Shown here one piece after another: positions 27,554 to 35,722 of a stretch of DNA of 39,825 bases. Origin of the DNA: a bacterium (GTDB lineage Bacteria; Chloroflexota; Chloroflexia; Chloroflexales; Kallotenuaceae); NCBI GenBank assembly GCA_016781505.1, contig JADDQF010000048.1, positions 9,216-49,040 on the forward strand. Reading direction: 5' to 3'. How positions within the stretch are numbered: the stretch's first letter is position 1; every line of letters begins with the position of its first letter. The position numbers were made by a program, and so were the translations under genes. The notes below the pieces were generated by a model, which saw only the letters and a list, made by a program, of their open reading frames with translations, was not told where the DNA came from and searched no databases.

Positions 27554-28630
27554 CTATGTGGTTTGCAGCCGCTCGATGATGGCGTCTGCCATCTGGGACG
27601 TTCCTACCGCTGTTGGATCGTTGCGATTCGGTTTCATGTCGTACGTAACCCGCACGCCTTCGCTGATGACATCTTCTACGGCTCGCTCCAACCGATCCGC
27701 TGCGTCGCGCTCGCCGAGATAGCGCAGCATAAGCGTTCCGGACAGAATGAGCGCGGTAGGATTGACCTTGTTCTGGCCCTTGTACTTGGGCGCTGAGCCA
27801 TGGGTGGCCTCGAAGAGTGCTGTGTCGACGCCAATGTTGGCTCCGGGAGCAACGCCAAGTCCGCCAACCAACCCCGCACACAGGTCGGAAAGAATATCGC
27901 CGTACAGGTTCTCCATCACCAGCACATCGTAGTTCTCGGGTTTCTGCACGAGCTGCATACACATCGCGTCGACGAGCCATTCATCGTACTCAACACGACC
28001 GGCGTACTCGCTTGCAACCTCACGAGCGACCTCGTAAAAGAGACCATCCGTGTATTTCATGATATTGGCTTTGGCAACCGCCGTCACTTTGCGGCGGTTG
28101 TTCTCCAGCGCATAATCAAACGCAGCCTTGACGATGCGCCGGCTGCCTGTGCGCGAGATCGGCTTGATCGAGATCGCGGCGTCTTCCCGAATTTTGCCTG
28201 GCGCCATGTTGATAATTTGCCTGGCCTCGGCGCTGTCGACGGGAAACTCAACCCCCGCGTACAAATCCTCGGTGTTTTCACGGACGATCACCACATCGAC
28301 CGTGTCGAAGCGCGAGCGGACCCCGCGATACAGCTTGCATGGCCGGATACACGCATACAGGTCAAGCTCTTTGCGGAGCGCGACGTTGACCGAACGAAAA
28401 CCAGTGCCGATTGGCGTTGTGATTGGCCCTTTGAGCGCAACCTTGTTTTTGCGGATGCTTTCGAGCACATTGGGCGGCAACGGCGTGCCGGCTGTCTCCA
28501 TAATATCAACACCCGCCTCAACAACGTCCCAGTTGAATGCAACACCTGTAGCTTCCAGAACACGACGCGTTGCTTCCACGAGCTCCGGCCCGGTGCCATC
28601 GCCACGAATCAACGTTACATCATATGCCAT
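27554..28630 (-). CDS. NAD-dependent isocitrate dehydrogenase (isocitrate/isopropylmalate dehydrogenase family)
   Basis: The 358-residue enzyme starts at ATG 28630 with AGGAGG six bases upstream. It carries out NAD(P)-linked oxidative decarboxylation of a 2-hydroxy acid. Family blocks seen are [12 protein letters not shown], the arginines of [29 protein letters not shown], the catalytic Tyr/Lys regions ([18 protein letters not shown]), metal-binding Asp in [13 protein letters not shown] and [16 protein letters not shown], and the NAD-site [17 protein letters not shown]. The [14 protein letters not shown] segment fits the isocitrate rather than the isopropylmalate branch, giving 2-oxoglutarate in the citrate cycle. 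Isopropylmalate or homoisocitrate dehydrogenase remains possible; no leu or lys genes are nearby. Confidence 0.88.
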   Translation of the reverse strand: MAYDVTLIRGDGTGPELVEATRRVLEATGVAFNWDVVEAGVDIMETAGTPLPPNVLESIRKNKVALKGPITTPIGTGFRSVNVALRKELDLYACIRPCKLYRGVRSRFDTVDVVIVRENTEDLYAGVEFPVDSAEARQIINMAPGKIREDAAISIKPISRTGSRRIVKAAFDYALENNRRKVTAVAKANIMKYTDGLFYEVAREVASEYAGRVEYDEWLVDAMCMQLVQKPENYDVLVMENLYGDILSDLCAGLVGGLGVAPGANIGVDTALFEATHGSAPKYKGQNKVNPTALILSGTLMLRYLGERDAADRLERAVEDVISEGVRVTYDMKPNRNDPTAVGTSQMADAIIERLQTT

Positions 28631-28891
28631 TGCAACCTCCTGCGACCGTATAAACGCTTCACTGTCTGGCGGCAATTCTACTCGGCTCATGGCTCCTGAG
28701 CAAATTCAGGTTTAGATTACTGACGCAAACATCGCGCACCAGCAAAGCTGAGCGGCAGCGGCGTCACACTCCCCGTTGATTACCGAGCTTCTTTGGGCGG
28801 CGATCTGCAATGGTGCTTGCCAGAGTATTACTGTTGGATACAAGATATGGTCATGCTGGGGGCGGCAACCGTCCCTAAGCTGATCAACGAT

Positions 28892-28934
28892 CATTTAAAA
28901 CAAAATGGAGGCCCGAGACTGTGCTCGGGCCTCC
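28892..28934 (-). terminator. Strong terminator after the Ser/Pro-repeat protein gene
   Basis: On the minus strand GGAGGCCCGAG, loop CACAGT, CTCGGGCCTCC form a perfect 11-bp stem followed by ATTTTGTTTT, 22 bp past the stop codon. The remainder of 28631-28891 holds no recognisable gene and should include the isocitrate dehydrogenase promoter. Confidence 0.9.
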
Positions 28935-28955
28935 GTTCGGATAGTTGCGATCAGC

Positions 28956-30365
28956 TTAAGGACGGCGGAGTTGCAAGACCCGCACAACAGCACCTAAGGC
29001 AACGAGCAAGAACCCGAGCGTTAATAGCAGCCATGTTTCGGCGCCAGCCATCCCAGTTGCGTCCAAAAGGGCTCGTGGCCGGGCGGCTGTGTTGGCGACT
29101 GCCTCAACGGGCTCTTCATCGGTCACACCTGCAACAACTTGGTTACGAACAGGCGCGGGCGCTGCCACAACGGGCGCTGCTGCCACAGGCTGAGCCTCGA
29201 CAACCGCTGCCGGCAAGACCACCGGTTGTGGCGCTACCTGAGGCGTGCCACCAGCTGGCGTGTTCAGCACGATAGGCGCCAGGTTGCTTTCAGGCGATGG
29301 GCTCGGGCTCGGCGATGGGCTCGGCGACGGGCTCGGCGATGGGCTGGCCTCAGGCGATGGGCTCGGCGACGGGCTCGGCGCCAAGTTGCTTTCAGGCGAT
29401 GGGCTCGGGCTCGGCGACGGGCTGGCCTCAGGCGACGGGCTCGGGCTCGGCGATGGGCTCGGGCTCGGCGACGGGCTCGGGCTCGGCGACGGGCTGGCCT
29501 CAGGCGACGGGCTCGGCGACGGGCTGGCCTCAGGCGATGGGCTGGCCTCAGGCGATGGGCTGGACTGAGCGGTACAGGTCACATCGAAATGATACGTTGA
29601 GCCAACAAAGAACCACTGACCGCCATAGTTCGGCGGGGTAAGAATGTTTTCCTCCCCTCCCTTCAGGAAGTCGTGTTGTGTACATTGCTCAAACGCGTTG
29701 AGAAAAATTGTTTCCCCTTTTGCGAGCTGATGCGTATCACTGCCAAGAAACTTCTGGCACGATACATATCCCGGCGTTCCGCGTTCCTTGCATGTTCGAT
29801 ATGCCGCATCCGTCACGGCAAGCACACAGCTGTCATCCTTGGACGTGTTCTGGAACAGCCACCCGTCACCCTGCTTCTTGGTTCGCAGGTGAGCTTTGGT
29901 ATCACATCCGTTGACTGGGGCAGGCGCCGGGCTAGCCGATGGACTCGGCGATGCACTTGGGCTCGGGCTGGCCGACGGACTTGGGCTCGGCGATACACTT
30001 GGGCTCGGCGATGCACTTGCCTCAGGGCTCGGCGATGCACTTGCCTCAGGGCTCGGCGATGCACTTGCCTCAGGGCTCGGCGATGGGCTGGCGCTGGGCG
30101 ATGGGCTTGGGCTAGCCTCAGGGCTCGGCGATGGGCTTGGGCTAGCTTCAGCAACTGCTTCCGGACTGGGCGAAGGGCTAACCTCGGGACTTGGGCTAGG
30201 CGATGGGCTTGGCTCAAGCGTTTGCGGCGCCACCTGCCTCCCGGTTGGAGTTGATGCAGCAGGGCTGGCCATGACTCGCCCAGGCACTGTGGCGCTGAAC
30301 AAGATTGCCATTGTGGCAACTGCAGCGATGACGCGGAACAAAAATGATTGCCTGCTCTTGCCCAT
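28956..30365 (-). CDS. Secreted stalk protein with Ser-Pro repeats and C-terminal membrane anchor
   Basis: The 469-residue protein starts at ATG 30365 with AAGGAG nine bases upstream; a frame to 30479 runs through the leader structure and is rejected. Signal peptide: FRVIAAVATMAILFSATVPG, cleavage near VMA-S. Two long PSPSPSPEAS tracts (about 50-140 and 255-350) flank a cysteine-containing globular domain (about 142-250, from VNGCDTKAHLRTKK to YHFDVTC) of unknown fold. The C-terminus reads VVAGVTDEEP, then LLDATG, a hydrophobic helix (WLLLTLGFLLVALGAVV) and RR. This has the layout of a sortase sorting signal with a non-standard LDATG in place of LPxTG, and the preceding VAGxTxEE is shared with the LPNTG protein at 31121-32362. 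It is probably a cell-surface adhesin or wall protein. Confidence 0.82.
   Translation of the reverse strand: MGKSRQSFLFRVIAAVATMAILFSATVPGRVMASPAASTPTGRQVAPQTLEPSPSPSPSPEVSPSPSPEAVAEASPSPSPSPEASPSPSPSASPSPSPEASASPSPEASASPSPEASASPSPSVSPSPSPSASPSPSASPSPSASPAPAPVNGCDTKAHLRTKKQGDGWLFQNTSKDDSCVLAVTDAAYRTCKERGTPGYVSCQKFLGSDTHQLAKGETIFLNAFEQCTQHDFLKGGEENILTPPNYGGQWFFVGSTYHFDVTCTAQSSPSPEASPSPEASPSPSPSPEASPSPSPSPSPSPSPSPSPSPSPEASPSPSPSPSPESNLAPSPSPSPSPEASPSPSPSPSPSPSPSPSPESNLAPIVLNTPAGGTPQVAPQPVVLPAAVVEAQPVAAAPVVAAPAPVRNQVVAGVTDEEPVEAVANTAARPRALLDATGMAGAETWLLLTLGFLLVALGAVVRVLQLRRP
29290..29571. repeat. Coding low-complexity repeat, second Ser-Pro tract
   Basis: The DNA is built of GGCGATGGGCT/CGGGCTC-type hexamers and their point variants (plus strand), encoding Ser-Pro and Glu-Ala-Ser units on the minus strand. 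Such tracts can change length by slippage or recombination. Confidence 0.85.
29932..30215. repeat. Coding low-complexity repeat, first Ser-Pro tract
   Basis: Same construction as the other tract, with an 18-24 bp unit (GGGCTCGGCGATGCACTTGC and variants) repeated at least three times in a row near 29990-30075. Confidence 0.85.
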
Positions 30366-30402
30366 GTTCTCGGTCTCCTTAGGGGGTGTTTGGACAACAC
30401 GA

Positions 30403-30530
30403 CTAGTCAATAAACAAAAAACGGCCACACAGTGTTGCATGGAGGCCGGTTTCATGACTAGCTCGCCAAGTCCCCTCATGACCAGTCATGGGACGTGGGT
30501 CAACGCTTCCTCCGTGATATTAACTTATTA
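30403..30530 (-). promoter_or_regulatory. Structured leader with candidate attenuator
   Basis: Upstream of the Ser-Pro protein gene, the minus strand has GGAGG (30513-30509) and a hairpin GTCCC-ATGA-loop-TCAT-GGGAC (30494-30470). A terminator-like stem follows. CCTCC (30445-30441) could pair with GGAGG and would overlap the terminator's left arm, so the two states exclude each other at two bases. A 28-codon frame from ATG 30489 to TAG 30403 runs through the terminator and could be a leader peptide. No known riboswitch class is recognised. Confidence 0.4.
30410..30448 (-). terminator. Terminator-like hairpin inside the leader
   Basis: On the minus strand CGGCC (30448-30444) pairs with GGCCG (30426-30422), with partial pairing inside, directly followed by TTTTTTG. 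It sits about 55 bp before the ATG at 30365, so it could act conditionally or end a small RNA. Confidence 0.5.
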
Positions 30531-30934
30531 CCGCTCGCATCCGATGAAAGTCTTCGACACCAAAGGCTGCACGACGACGATGTCTGCCTGGTTTGGAACT
30601 TCTATCTAACAAAACGCAGTGGCAGGTGAAAAGTTACGAGGTCATTTCGATAAGATATTAATGTAGTTACTGCAAAGGATAGTATTTATCAAAATTGAGG
30701 AGCGGCACCGCCTCTTGGTCTCGCTGCACTGGTATTGACTTTACGGGTTGAACCCGGAGAAGCGGGAGCTATCTGGAGTGGATGGGGTTGAGAAGACGAA
30801 AACGATGGCGGAAAGCACCAACATTAACAACGACCAGGGACAGCCAGCAAGGGATAGGCGCGGCGCATAAAGCTGGCAACCCCATTCGCGCGCGAAACGG
30901 CAGAACAGATCAAGGCGATGGCATACGCACACGA

Positions 30935-30987
30935 ACACACCTCGGCCAGGGGTGCGCTTCAGCGCCACCACTTATGCCGAGGTGTGT
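30935..30987. repeat. Long two-part hairpin, 12-bp outer arms
   Basis: ACACACCTCGGC (30935-30946) and GCCGAGGTGTGT (30976-30987) pair perfectly. The enclosed 29 bases form a second stem, GGTG-CGCT with AGCG-C-CACC. It lies in a 755-bp gap (30366-31120) without genes. It could be a small structured RNA or the remnant of a short mobile palindrome. Frames in 30530-30930 are not convincing. Confidence 0.5.
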
Positions 30988-31037
30988 CCCAGTTTGCCAG
31001 GGAGGGCCTATAGCACGCGCCACGGCCATACGGCAAG

Positions 31038-31087
31038 ATTGTGTGTTCCTTGGCCGGTAGTGGAACACAGCCAAGGAACTGCACAAT
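31038..31087 (-). terminator. 16-bp bulged hairpin past the LPxTG protein gene
   Basis: ATTGTG-T-GTTCCTTGGC (31038-31054) pairs with GCCAAGGAAC-TG-CACAAT (31070-31087). An alternative stem TGTGTTCC/GGAACACA (31042-31049/31062-31069) uses part of the same bases. It lies 33 bp past the stop of the minus-strand gene and probably ends its transcript, though there is no U-tract. Confidence 0.5.
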
Positions 31088-31120
31088 TACCACGTCGCGG
31101 GGACGAGCTGTTTGAGCCGC

Positions 31121-32362
31121 CTATCGTCGGTATGAGCGCCGTGACCGGATTGCAAGACCTAAGGCGACGAGGAAAATTGCCCAAGCTCCATATTGATACC
31201 TGGACGCCGCATCATTTTCACCGGTATTGGGCAGTGCCTGGGGTTGCGCTTCTTCTTCCTCAGTCGCGCCCGCAACCGCCTGCCGGCCTGCCTCTGGCGT
31301 AGGTGTGTTTGCCGGAACTGGCTGCACGCTTACTTCGGATGTTGGTGTTGGGCCACTCGCCGGCACAATTGGTTGAATTGTGGCCGCACTTGTCGGCTGC
31401 ACGGGCGTATTGGTTGGCGTCGGTAGCGCTTCGGTTGACGCGGTCGGCACATCAGTTGGCGCGGGTGGCGTATCGGTCGGCGACTCAGTTGGCGCGGGTG
31501 GCGTATCGGTCGGCGCTGGAGGGGTATTGGTCGGCACACTCGGAGGCGTTGTCGGGGTATTGGTCGGCGCTATCGGCGCAGCCGTGCTGGTCGGTGTTGG
31601 AGCAGCCAGACCACAGGTTGCACTCGCAAAGCCGGTGGCACCATCCGGCCAACTCGCCGAGATTTGGAGCCGCTCATACGGGCCGCGATACGTCAAATTA
31701 TTCTCGTTAAATGTTTCCGGTTGAGTACCACCTCCAATCAGATCAAGGGTTACCTGGCCGCTTGGTGGCCCACCGGCGCGCTCTTGCAGCTGCACCGTAA
31801 ATCGTCGATCCTGCACTCCGAAATAATCACAGGTAACCTTGATGCTGCCATTAACGGCAGGAGTGGGAGTTGCGGTAGGCGTTCTGGTTGGAGCGGGGGT
31901 TTTGGTCGGGCCAGGGGTTTTGGTCGGGCCAGGGGTTCTGGTCGGGCCAGGGGTTCTGGTCGGACGTGGCGTCGCGGTCGCCGTTGGCGGTGGATTTTCT
32001 TGGCCACAGGTCGCCTCAGCATAGCCGATAGCGCCATCCGGCCAGGTCACGCTGACCTGCACCGACAAATACGGGCCGCGCACTGCGAAATTCGTTCCGG
32101 TAAAGGGTTGGCTTTGTTCTCCACCCGCAGCCAAGCGTAGCGTAGCGGTACCGGACGGCGCACCAGCTGACCGCGTTTCCAGGTTAACCGTAAATTGCCG
32201 ATCCGTGGGGCTAAAATATTGGCACTCAATCGAGACTTGCCCGATTTCCTGTTGCAGGAGTGGCCGGGCGGCGACCACTGCTGGCGGCAGCACGCCGAGA
32301 AGTCCGATCATGATGACACTTCTGAACACTACCAAGAGCAGACGACCGCACACTTGCTTCAT
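31121..32362 (-). CDS. LPxTG-type cell-surface stalk protein with duplicated beta domain
   Basis: The 413-residue protein starts at ATG 32362 (AAGGGGG upstream) with a signal peptide (LLLVVFRSVIMIGLLGVLPP). Two homologous modules of about 80 residues (about 38-117 and 170-250) share VSIECQYFSPTDRQFTVNL / IKVTCDYFGVQDRRFTVQL, FxxxNxxxRGPY and SWPDGAxGxAxATCG; each has paired cysteines. They are joined by a repeated TPGPTRTPGPTK linker and followed by a long PTNTP/PAPTDTP stalk (about 255-365). The C-terminus is a textbook sorting signal: LPNTGEND, hydrophobic helix (YGAWAIFLVALGLAI) and an Arg-rich tail. A sortase elsewhere in the genome should attach it to the wall or another protein. Ligand unknown. 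Confidence 0.88.
   Translation of the reverse strand: MKQVCGRLLLVVFRSVIMIGLLGVLPPAVVAARPLLQQEIGQVSIECQYFSPTDRQFTVNLETRSAGAPSGTATLRLAAGGEQSQPFTGTNFAVRGPYLSVQVSVTWPDGAIGYAEATCGQENPPPTATATPRPTRTPGPTRTPGPTKTPGPTKTPAPTRTPTATPTPAVNGSIKVTCDYFGVQDRRFTVQLQERAGGPPSGQVTLDLIGGGTQPETFNENNLTYRGPYERLQISASWPDGATGFASATCGLAAPTPTSTAAPIAPTNTPTTPPSVPTNTPPAPTDTPPAPTESPTDTPPAPTDVPTASTEALPTPTNTPVQPTSAATIQPIVPASGPTPTSEVSVQPVPANTPTPEAGRQAVAGATEEEEAQPQALPNTGENDAASRYQYGAWAIFLVALGLAIRSRRSYRR
31430..31545. repeat. Coding repeats in the LPxTG protein stalk
   Basis: Units of GTTGGCGCGGGTGGCGTATC and close variants recur at 31453, 31488 and nearby, encoding TDTPPAPTD-type segments on the minus strand. Confidence 0.75.
31885..31972. 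repeat. Coding tandem repeat in the inter-domain linker
   Basis: Four 18-bp units (GGGCCAGGGGTTYTGGTC and variants) in a row encode the TRTPGP/TKTPGP linker of the LPxTG protein. Confidence 0.8.
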
Positions 32363-32767
32363 GCATCCCCCTTAACCCTCCAACATTGTGAAGGCGGTTG
32401 TAGTTGACTTCGTTCAACGCCGATGCCTACGGTAAATGCAGTAGGTGTCGTTACACGCACGTCGAATACCGTCCCAAGCTTGTCGGCGGCGTATTATAAG
32501 GTAGTATGCCAGTTTAAGCTACGTCGACCGTGGTTAGCGTGCCAAACACCGCAGCAGATGGCGCAACCGGCCGCAACGGATGCACCCTAGCACGCTTGGC
32601 GACTGGCGACCAACGAGCCGGAGCAGGGGTCGGATGAAGGGATGTGAGGCGGCGAGCGAGGTGGCAGGTGACTGAATGAGCGGGCAACTACTGGTGTGTG
32701 ATCTGCCGCAGAGCTCCAGCGTCAAGCAGGGTGCGCTGGTCTGTGCGACGGCCAATGCGAGCAGCCG
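32363..32767. other. Intergenic stretch, no gene supported
   Basis: About 400 bp between the LPxTG protein and the broken SnoaL-like gene. A minus-strand frame at 32534-32755 has odd composition and no ribosome-binding site. The first 150 bp should hold the promoter of the LPxTG protein gene. Confidence 0.4.
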
Positions 32768-33226
32768 TTACGACGTGGCGGATTTCGAGGAGCGCCCCGT
32801 GCGGCTTCGTATCTCGTTGCCGAGCCGCATCAGCCCCAGCACGATTGCCGCTAGCCCATGCGGACCGTACGGGGTGTACGCTTGCAAACGCACCACCTGG
32901 CCAGCGCGCGTTTCGATCACAAAGGTTTGGGTAAAGCGAATCGTCTTACCTCCCGGCAGCACATGCGCGGTGGCTGTTTCAACCGCGGCAGTTTGGCCAT
33001 CTTCGGCAGCCAAAAAATGAACGATCGTGAAGCTTAGGCGGTCTAATGCGCCAAAGGCCTATTGTAAACCGTCATTGATCGCGCGCTGGCCGCGCATGGT
33101 TGGAATCGGATAATGCGGATCGATCATCACCGCATCATCGGCAAAGTACCCGAGCGCGGTCGGCAGATCCTTGGCTTCAAACGCGGCGAACGCGCCTTCT
33201 ACCAGGGGTCGCAGAGCTGCAGTCAT
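32768..33226 (-). pseudogene. SnoaL-like/NTF2-fold protein gene interrupted by one amber stop
   Basis: Starting from ATG 33226 (GAGGG upstream), the frame encodes MTAALRPLVEGAFAAFEAKD, then DDAVMIDPHYPIPTMRG and stops at TAG 33061-33059. The same frame continues without shift (AFGALDRLSFTIVHFLAAED) to 32768, completing a 152-codon SnoaL-like domain. Family members commonly have an aromatic residue at this place (GLxWAF), so TAG probably arose from TGG by one transition. The protein would be an alpha+beta cone with no assigned substrate. It lies downstream of a PAS kinase on the same strand. If the base is a sequencing error, the gene is intact. Confidence 0.78.
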
Positions 33227-33295
33227 ACATCCCTCAGGTGTGGTTGGTCCTGCCAGGAACACGGGGCACAGTGCAACGCTGGCCCGCGTGGCTGC

Positions 33296-34525
33296 TCAGC
33301 TAAGACCAGACCTTGCGAGGCGTGGAAAGGTTACTTTGAATGTAGCCCCGCTTCCAGGCTCGCTTTCGACCACAATCAACCCATGCAGTGCAGTCACCAG
33401 TTGGCTCACCACGTACAGGCCCAGCCCAAGGCCACCATAATGATCCGGCGAGACCGCCCGTTCAAAGCGCTCAAAGATCCGGTGCTGATCGGCTGCCGCG
33501 ATACCGATGCCGTAATCGCGCACAACCAGCGAAACTGATGCCTCATCGCCGCTCACCTTGACTTCAATCGGCTGACCCCGGCCATACTTAAGGGCGTTGG
33601 AAAGCAGGTTTGTGACGATGTGGTCCAGGCTGGACGAATCGCCGTTGATCAGCGAGCCGGGTGCCAGCTCCAAGGTCAGAGCGCTATGAGCCTGCGCAAA
33701 CTGTTCTTCAAACCGCGCAGCCACCGTTGCGACCAGCTGCGCAAGGTCTACCACCTCCCAGCGCATAGCGAGTTGCCCTTCCCGAATGCGAGTGACATCC
33801 AGCAACTCGTTGATCAGCTGGGTTAAGCGGTCAATCTGGTGATTAGCGGCTGTAAGTCGACTGCCGATCCGCTCGATCGTGGCCGCCGACGCATCCCCCT
33901 TGCCGGCAAGCCGTTGCATACTCTCGACCTGCAACTGGAGTGCGGTGATCGGCGTTTTTAGCTCGTGAGCCGCCACCGACACAAACTCGTCCCGAACATG
34001 AATAGCGGCTTGCGCCTCCTGCAGCAACCGTTCACGTTCAAGCGCCGCCAGCTGCCGCTCGGTAATGTCATGGCACATCGTCAGCACGCAGGGCATGCCC
34101 GCATAGTCAATCAGTGCCAGCGAAGCAACAACCGTACGCAGTTCGCGGTGCTTGGTGCGAAAGGTCAGCTCGATGTCGCGGACCACAGATTGCGTCCACA
34201 GGCTCCGTGTAACGCGCTCACGATCGGCCAGATCGGCCCAGATGCCGAGCTCACGCGACGTACGGCCAATCACTTCCTCCCGCGCATAGCCGGTGATCCG
34301 GGCAAAATGATCATTAACATCCAGATACCGTTCATCCGCCACGGCGGTGATCACCACGGCAACCGGGCTGGCGCGAAAAAGCGCTGCAAAAGGCTCCGCC
34401 AAAGGCGGGAAGAAACCGGCGGTTGGCTCAGGTGGAATAGCCTGTGCTTCGAGCTCCGTCACACGATGGCGGAGGCGGGTAACCTCGTTACGCAGCTGTT
34501 CCAGCACATCGATGGTGTCAGGCAT
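33296..34525 (-). CDS. PAS-domain sensor histidine kinase, cytoplasmic
   Basis: The 409-residue protein has no membrane segment. An N-terminal coiled coil (about 5-30) leads to a PAS domain (about 42-160; VVITAVADERYLDVNDHFAR, TGYAREEVIGR, DITERQ). HisKA has AAHELKTP (His187), and the HATPase domain has an N box (NLLSNALKYG), a G1 box (DYGIGIAAADQHRIFERF) and a G2 box (YGGLGLGLYVVSQLV). The start ATG 34525 has only a weak ribosome-binding site. No response regulator is adjacent, so it is an orphan kinase. The downstream SnoaL-like gene is broken. The PAS ligand or cofactor cannot be predicted. Confidence 0.93.
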   Translation of the reverse strand: MPDTIDVLEQLRNEVTRLRHRVTELEAQAIPPEPTAGFFPPLAEPFAALFRASPVAVVITAVADERYLDVNDHFARITGYAREEVIGRTSRELGIWADLADRERVTRSLWTQSVVRDIELTFRTKHRELRTVVASLALIDYAGMPCVLTMCHDITERQLAALERERLLQEAQAAIHVRDEFVSVAAHELKTPITALQLQVESMQRLAGKGDASAATIERIGSRLTAANHQIDRLTQLINELLDVTRIREGQLAMRWEVVDLAQLVATVAARFEEQFAQAHSALTLELAPGSLINGDSSSLDHIVTNLLSNALKYGRGQPIEVKVSGDEASVSLVVRDYGIGIAAADQHRIFERFERAVSPDHYGGLGLGLYVVSQLVTALHGLIVVESEPGSGATFKVTFPRLARSGLS

Positions 34526-34594
34526 ACAGAACCCAGCAATGTTGGGGATTTTCCAGGAACGCCGAACAGGGCCATAGCACTAGGTACTGCTGAT

Positions 34595-34622
34595 ATTGTA
34601 CAGCGAATAAACAACGTGTACA
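34595..34622 (-). promoter_or_regulatory. Candidate promoter of the PAS kinase gene
   Basis: On the minus strand -10 TACAAT (34600-34595) and a partial -35 TGTACA (34622-34617) are spaced by 16 bp, about 65 bp before the ATG. The rest of 34526-34861 shows no gene. Confidence 0.35.
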
Positions 34623-34776
34623 CGCGGCTGATGGTCCTACCTGCAGTGGGAGCACTGTTGCAAGCGTACCGTTAAGCGTTGGTGGCTATGGCATGCGGCG
34701 TGGAGCTTCACAGCTTGGCATGTTGATTGAGCGGTACGTACTTGATTGTTTTGCAAGGCGCGGCACCGCGACACAA

Positions 34777-34801
34777 CCCGACGTGCCGAGCGTGTGTCGG
34801 G
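34777..34801 (-). terminator. Weak hairpin past the isomerase gene
   Basis: CCCGAC and GTCGGG (6 bp) enclose a 13-base loop; TTGTG follows on the minus strand. It lies about 60 bp past the stop at 34862. Confidence 0.3.
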
Positions 34802-34861
34802 CAAGCATGCTTTATACCGACAGCGACCAACGTGCTACGCGCAGCTGCTGCGAACCGGCGC

Positions 34862-35722
34862 TTAGCGCAGCTGCGCGGCCTCCCAAACCGCATCCAATGC
34901 GGCCCCAACAACGTGGAGCCGTGCTTCGTCGGATGGCAAATCAGCCAGCGCTTTTTTGAACGGCTCGGGCACCACCGGTCCATCGTAGCCAATCGCCGCG
35001 AGCGCCTGCAGGAAGCTGCGGATGTCGATAACGCCGGTCTCGCCGGGCAGGGCACGCACCGAATCGACCTGCACATCGACCGCAATACCCTGGGGCGCGT
35101 CGTTGACGTGGACATACACTACCTGTTCGGGCTTAAGGGCGCGAATCGCTGCAACCGTTCCGCCGGAGGTGTACCAATGCCAGCAATCGAGCAGCAGGCC
35201 GACCCGTGGGCTGAGCTCCGCGCCTAGCTCCAGCATCTCTTCCATGCGATAGATAAATGGATAACGGGCGGCAGCGCGCATGGTTTTGGGGCCGACGAAC
35301 TCAAGACCGAATGTGCAGCCCTGCGCGTCCAGCACACGCGCGATCGGCGCTAGCCGCTGGACATGAAAGCGCCAGTTCTCGGCGTAGGGTCGTTCGTCGG
35401 AGCTCGGCAAGATCCAGGTAAACGCGCGTGTGCCGCCAATCGCGGCCGCCGCCTGCGCGATGCGCGGCAGCTGTTGAAGCCCCTGCTGCCATGCCGCTTC
35501 CGATCCGCGCCAGTCGAAGTTAATCCCCCAACCTGCGACGTGCTGTCCAGCCGCGGCGAAGAGCTGCCGCACATGCTCGGCACCATGCGCCTCAACCAAA
35601 TCCGCCACCTCGCCCGGATTGAACTCCAGCCCTGCGAAGCCACCCATCCGAGCGTAGGCTAGCGCCTCCTGCAGATTGGCCGGACGCACCTGGATGGCAT
35701 GCGGACTTAGGGCTTTATACAT
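34862..35722 (-). CDS. Sugar phosphate isomerase/epimerase, xylose-isomerase-like TIM barrel
   Basis: The 286-residue protein starts at ATG 35722 with AAGGAG six bases upstream. It is a single AP-endonuclease-2-type barrel. Metal-binding residues are seen in order: FGLEFVGP (Glu about 150), LLLDCWHWY (Asp and His about 183-186), VYVHVNDA (His about 210) and VVPEPF (Glu near 255). Relatives include IolE/IolI, hydroxypyruvate isomerase, tagatose and allulose epimerases. Substrate cannot be read. It is divergent from the enolase-superfamily cluster 560 bp away and probably belongs to the same sugar-acid or polyol pathway. Confidence 0.85.
   Translation of the reverse strand: MYKALSPHAIQVRPANLQEALAYARMGGFAGLEFNPGEVADLVEAHGAEHVRQLFAAAGQHVAGWGINFDWRGSEAAWQQGLQQLPRIAQAAAAIGGTRAFTWILPSSDERPYAENWRFHVQRLAPIARVLDAQGCTFGLEFVGPKTMRAAARYPFIYRMEEMLELGAELSPRVGLLLDCWHWYTSGGTVAAIRALKPEQVVYVHVNDAPQGIAVDVQVDSVRALPGETGVIDIRSFLQALAAIGYDGPVVPEPFKKALADLPSDEARLHVVGAALDAVWEAAQLR

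Noticed and set aside
29290-30215. CRISPR array
   Set aside because: The repeats are contiguous coding hexamers in frame, with no unique spacers and no cas genes.
30403-30530. Known riboswitch (cyclic-di-GMP-I, ZTP, guanidine)
   Set aside because: Conserved core nucleotides of these classes are not found in the expected order; only the general leader-terminator layout is supported.
29245-30609. Gly-Asp/Ser-Gly-Met repeat frames opposite the Ser-Pro protein (resembling RTX-like or collagen-like repeats)
   Set aside because: They arise from the hexamer DNA repeats read on the other strand; the minus strand has a signal peptide, Cys domain, anchor and ribosome-binding site.
33059-33061. Programmed amber readthrough or pyrrolysine codon in the SnoaL-like gene
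   Set aside because: No downstream structured element is evident and the family does not use pyrrolysine; a single mutation or sequencing error is simpler.
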